64,000 nt of DNA, taken from assembly GCF_000969825.1 (NCBI RefSeq), contig NZ_KQ033919.1, positions 1,960,173-2,024,172 on the forward strand, written 5' to 3'. How positions within the stretch are numbered: position 1 is the stretch's first letter; each line of letters opens with the position of its first letter. The translations under genes and the position numbers were made by a program. The notes under the pieces were generated by a model. The model was not told where the DNA came from and ran no database searches. It saw only the letters and a list, made by a program, of their open reading frames with translations. This document shows positions 61,811 through 64,000 of the stretch, one piece after another. Source of the stretch: Parabacteroides gordonii MS-1 = DSM 23371. GTDB lineage: Bacteria; Bacteroidota; Bacteroidia; Bacteroidales; Tannerellaceae.

Positions 61811-64000
61811 TTACAAATTCAACTGCAAACCAAATGAGATAGACTTCGTTGTCGGAAAACGGTTTTCGGTTGTACCGGAAATATCCTGCTCCGGATCTGT
61901 TCCTCTACGTGCGGCGCTACCTACTGTGAGCAGATTATCACCCTGTACAAAAAGACGTAATGAGTTGATTGTAAACTTACTCAACAAAGACTTAGGTAAC
62001 GTGTAACCCAATGTTATATTTCTCAAACGGGCAAAAGAGTTATCATACAAGAATTTAGAAGAATAAGATCCCATTGAATTCGCATAAGCAGTAGAAATTC
62101 GGGGAAATTCGGAATTCTTATTCTCCGGTGTCCAGGCCTTCAACATATCCGGATGCATACTATAGCCGGTACGGTAAGCCATCATTTGTGAATAATCTCC
62201 GTCATACAATTTACCACCGATGCTATAATAAATCATAAACGAAAGATCAATGCCTTTATAGGAGAAGTTATTTGTGAAACCGCCGAACAAGGCAGGAATA
62301 GCATCACCCAGATATTTTTTCTGGTCATCGCTGGTCAACTCGTTGAAATCTTCAGTCAATACACGGTCTACCAACACTTTCTTTCCATCTTTCGTTTCGT
62401 ATACATTTTTCCAGAACTGATCGTTACCAGTCTCCGGATTTACACCGGCATACTCCGGCCCCCAGAAATTATAACGGGATTCACCTTCACGCCATTTGAA
62501 ATAACCGGAATTCATTTCTTCCTGCGGCAACTTGGTGATTGTGTTATTATAAGAAGTTCCATTCAAATCGATCGTCCATTTGAAATTCTTATTCGTGATA
62601 GCAGCATAGCTTAACTGAAACTCGATACCGGCATTCTTAACATCTCCGACATTCCGGTTGATACTTGAGAAACCGGTAGAAGGAGCCATAGGCATCGGGA
62701 ACAGCAGATCTTTCGACTTACGGCTAAACCATTCGATACCACCGGTCAGTTTGTTGAATAACGCGAAATCCAAACCGACATTGAACTGCATATTACTTTC
62801 CCATTTCAGGTTTTTGTTCGGTAGGCGGCTGATCTTTACACCTGCGTTGTTATAATCGTTATTTCCTGTAGCATAAAGCCCCTGGTAAGCATAATAATCT
62901 GAAAGTCCGTCATTACCAACAGCACCGTAACTAGCTTTCAACTTCAAATTGTCGATCCAGGTATATTCTTTCATAAAATCTTCATTCGAGATTCTCCAGG
63001 ATGCGCCTACCGACCAGAATTTACCCCAGCGTGAGTCTGGATGGAAACGGGAAGAACCATCCGTACGGAAACTTCCTGAGATATAATAACGATCATTGTA
63101 ATCATATTCAACACGACTCAACCAGCTTAATAAACGATATTTATCCTTATATGAATCCATGCTGTACATCGTCGAAGCTGCTCCGATCTCTGTCAGACCA
63201 TTAAATGGGAAACCGCGTTTAGCTGCCTGCAATTTTTTATATTCGTATGCATAAGCCTCCTGTCCGACAAGTACGCTCAAAGTATGATCGCCAAACGACT
63301 TATTAAAAGTCAGCAAATTATTGATCGTATAAGAGAAACCACGATTAGATTCCTTATAAGCCTCCCCTCCGAAACCGGCACCAAAGCCATGTTCACTATT
63401 GGTATATCCATCATAAGAATACAAGAAATAATCAAAACTAACATTCGTACGGAATTTAAGTTCCGGGCAGAAAGTAATCTCGGCATAAGTACGGTTAGAA
63501 ACGTTATCATGCATAGTCGGCGAAGGATTGTAAACAGCATCAGCCAATGGATTCCAGGCAATCCAGCTTTGACGATTATCGCCATAATCATAGATACGGT
63601 TTCCATTACCATCTACTTTATAAGCTCCCTTATCATAATCCCATTCATAAACAGGGTAAGTAGAAGGGATAGTACGAAGGAACCAGGTTGTATTTCCACT
63701 AGCCCAACCTTCACTGCGGCTGTGAGACAAACCAATATTTGTACCTACTTGTAACCATTTATTCACTGTATAATTGACATTGCCACGGGTAGAATAACGT
63801 TCAAATTTCTGTGTAGTAAATATACCTTTGTCATTTACATAGCCGGCTGAAATAAAATAGTCCGCTTTCTTCGATTTTCCACTGAAATCAATATTATATT
63901 CCTGACGTAAACGTGATTTCATCAATTCACCATCCCAATCACCGGAGAATAACAATTTGGCATTCGGATCCATCAAACCATTCAAACCCACAGGCTGATT
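61811..64000 (-). CDS. SusC/RagA-family TonB-dependent transporter (5' end outside window)
   Basis: About 730 codons of the C-terminal beta-barrel are visible; the start, carboxypeptidase-D-like domain and plug lie beyond base 64000. Strands such as DYFISAGYVNDKGIF, WLQVGTNIGLSHSR, YYISGSFRTDGSSRF and the closing FARLRNITLGYTLPKSLL and SFGLQLNL match SusC proteins. It imports oligosaccharides with TonB energy and pairs with the SusD just downstream. The open frame runs through to the window edge with no stop. Confidence 0.93.
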   Translation of the reverse strand, partial: NQPVGLNGLMDPNAKLLFSGDWDGELMKSRLRQEYNIDFSGKSKKADYFISAGYVNDKGIFTTQKFERYSTRGNVNYTVNKWLQVGTNIGLSHSRSEGWASGNTTWFLRTIPSTYPVYEWDYDKGAYKVDGNGNRIYDYGDNRQSWIAWNPLADAVYNPSPTMHDNVSNRTYAEITFCPELKFRTNVSFDYFLYSYDGYTNSEHGFGAGFGGEAYKESNRGFSYTINNLLTFNKSFGDHTLSVLVGQEAYAYEYKKLQAAKRGFPFNGLTEIGAASTMYSMDSYKDKYRLLSWLSRVEYDYNDRYYISGSFRTDGSSRFHPDSRWGKFWSVGASWRISNEDFMKEYTWIDNLKLKASYGAVGNDGLSDYYAYQGLYATGNNDYNNAGVKISRLPNKNLKWESNMQFNVGLDFALFNKLTGGIEWFSRKSKDLLFPMPMAPSTGFSSINRNVGDVKNAGIEFQLSYAAITNKNFKWTIDLNGTSYNNTITKLPQEEMNSGYFKWREGESRYNFWGPEYAGVNPETGNDQFWKNVYETKDGKKVLVDRVLTEDFNELTSDDQKKYLGDAIPALFGGFTNNFSYKGIDLSFMIYYSIGGKLYDGDYSQMMAYRTGYSMHPDMLKAWTPENKNSEFPRISTAYANSMGSYSSKFLYDNSFARLRNITLGYTLPKSLLSKFTINSLRLFVQGDNLLTVGSAARRGTDPEQDISGTTENRFPTTKSISFGLQLNL

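Noticed and set aside
1-64000. tRNA or rRNA genes
   Set aside because: I looked at the longer non-coding gaps and found no cloverleaf-like or rRNA-like segments.

Overview
The window looks like chromosomal DNA of a gut-type Bacteroidales bacterium, most plausibly Parabacteroides or a close Tannerellaceae relative (the genus is inference). The support is a SusC/SusD pair with a GH43 enzyme, several TAnnTTTG-type Bacteroidetes -7 promoter boxes, DUF4493/PCMD lipoproteins, a HU-like plus VirE-type helicase pair, ATP-dependent PEP carboxykinase and KorAB. Nearly everything is on the minus strand. Only the AraC regulator, the VirE-like ATPase and RNase H are on plus. I found no tRNA, rRNA, transposase, integrase or CRISPR array.

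1-18700 (all minus) is a surface glycan locus, read from 18700 downward. It holds a WbpB/WbpE-like pair, UDP-xylose synthase and UDP-glucose dehydrogenase. A 535-base non-coding stretch packed with GTGATAG/CTATCAC heptamers follows. Then come a FkbM-type methyltransferase, a Wzx-type flippase, a run of glycosyltransferases joined by start/stop overlaps, an FdtA/FdtB-like pair for a 3-amino-deoxy sugar, and a YfhO-like membrane protein cut by the window edge. Sampled stretches of the central glycosyltransferase genes are far more AT-rich than the flanks.

18840-26481 carries metG, a MntA/HepT toxin-antitoxin pair and a 1591-residue exported protein with eight InlB-type B repeats. 26805-36332 is a five-gene operon of four lipoproteins with DUF4493-like and/or PCMD domains plus one further PCMD-type/outer-membrane set (four lipoproteins and one small beta-barrel in total). 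It is transcribed divergently from an AraC regulator. 37626-40665 is a divergent HU-like / VirE-like pair separated by tandem 22-bp repeats and bracketed by oppositely oriented 8-mers. A HigA antitoxin with an apparently truncated toxin follows.

41330-52495 is mostly core metabolism: YifB/ComM, a thioredoxin-like lipoprotein, pckA, korAB, ald, aroK and an RNase H. 52521-58963 holds a WbpA-like dehydrogenase and a lipopolysaccharide-core-like cluster (GT14, GT2s, a GT2-kinase fusion and a GT9). WbpA here and WbpB/WbpE 34 kb away would together make a diamino-uronic acid precursor, but no WbpD acetyltransferase is in view. 59060 to the end is part of a polysaccharide utilisation locus (GH43, SusD, SusC).
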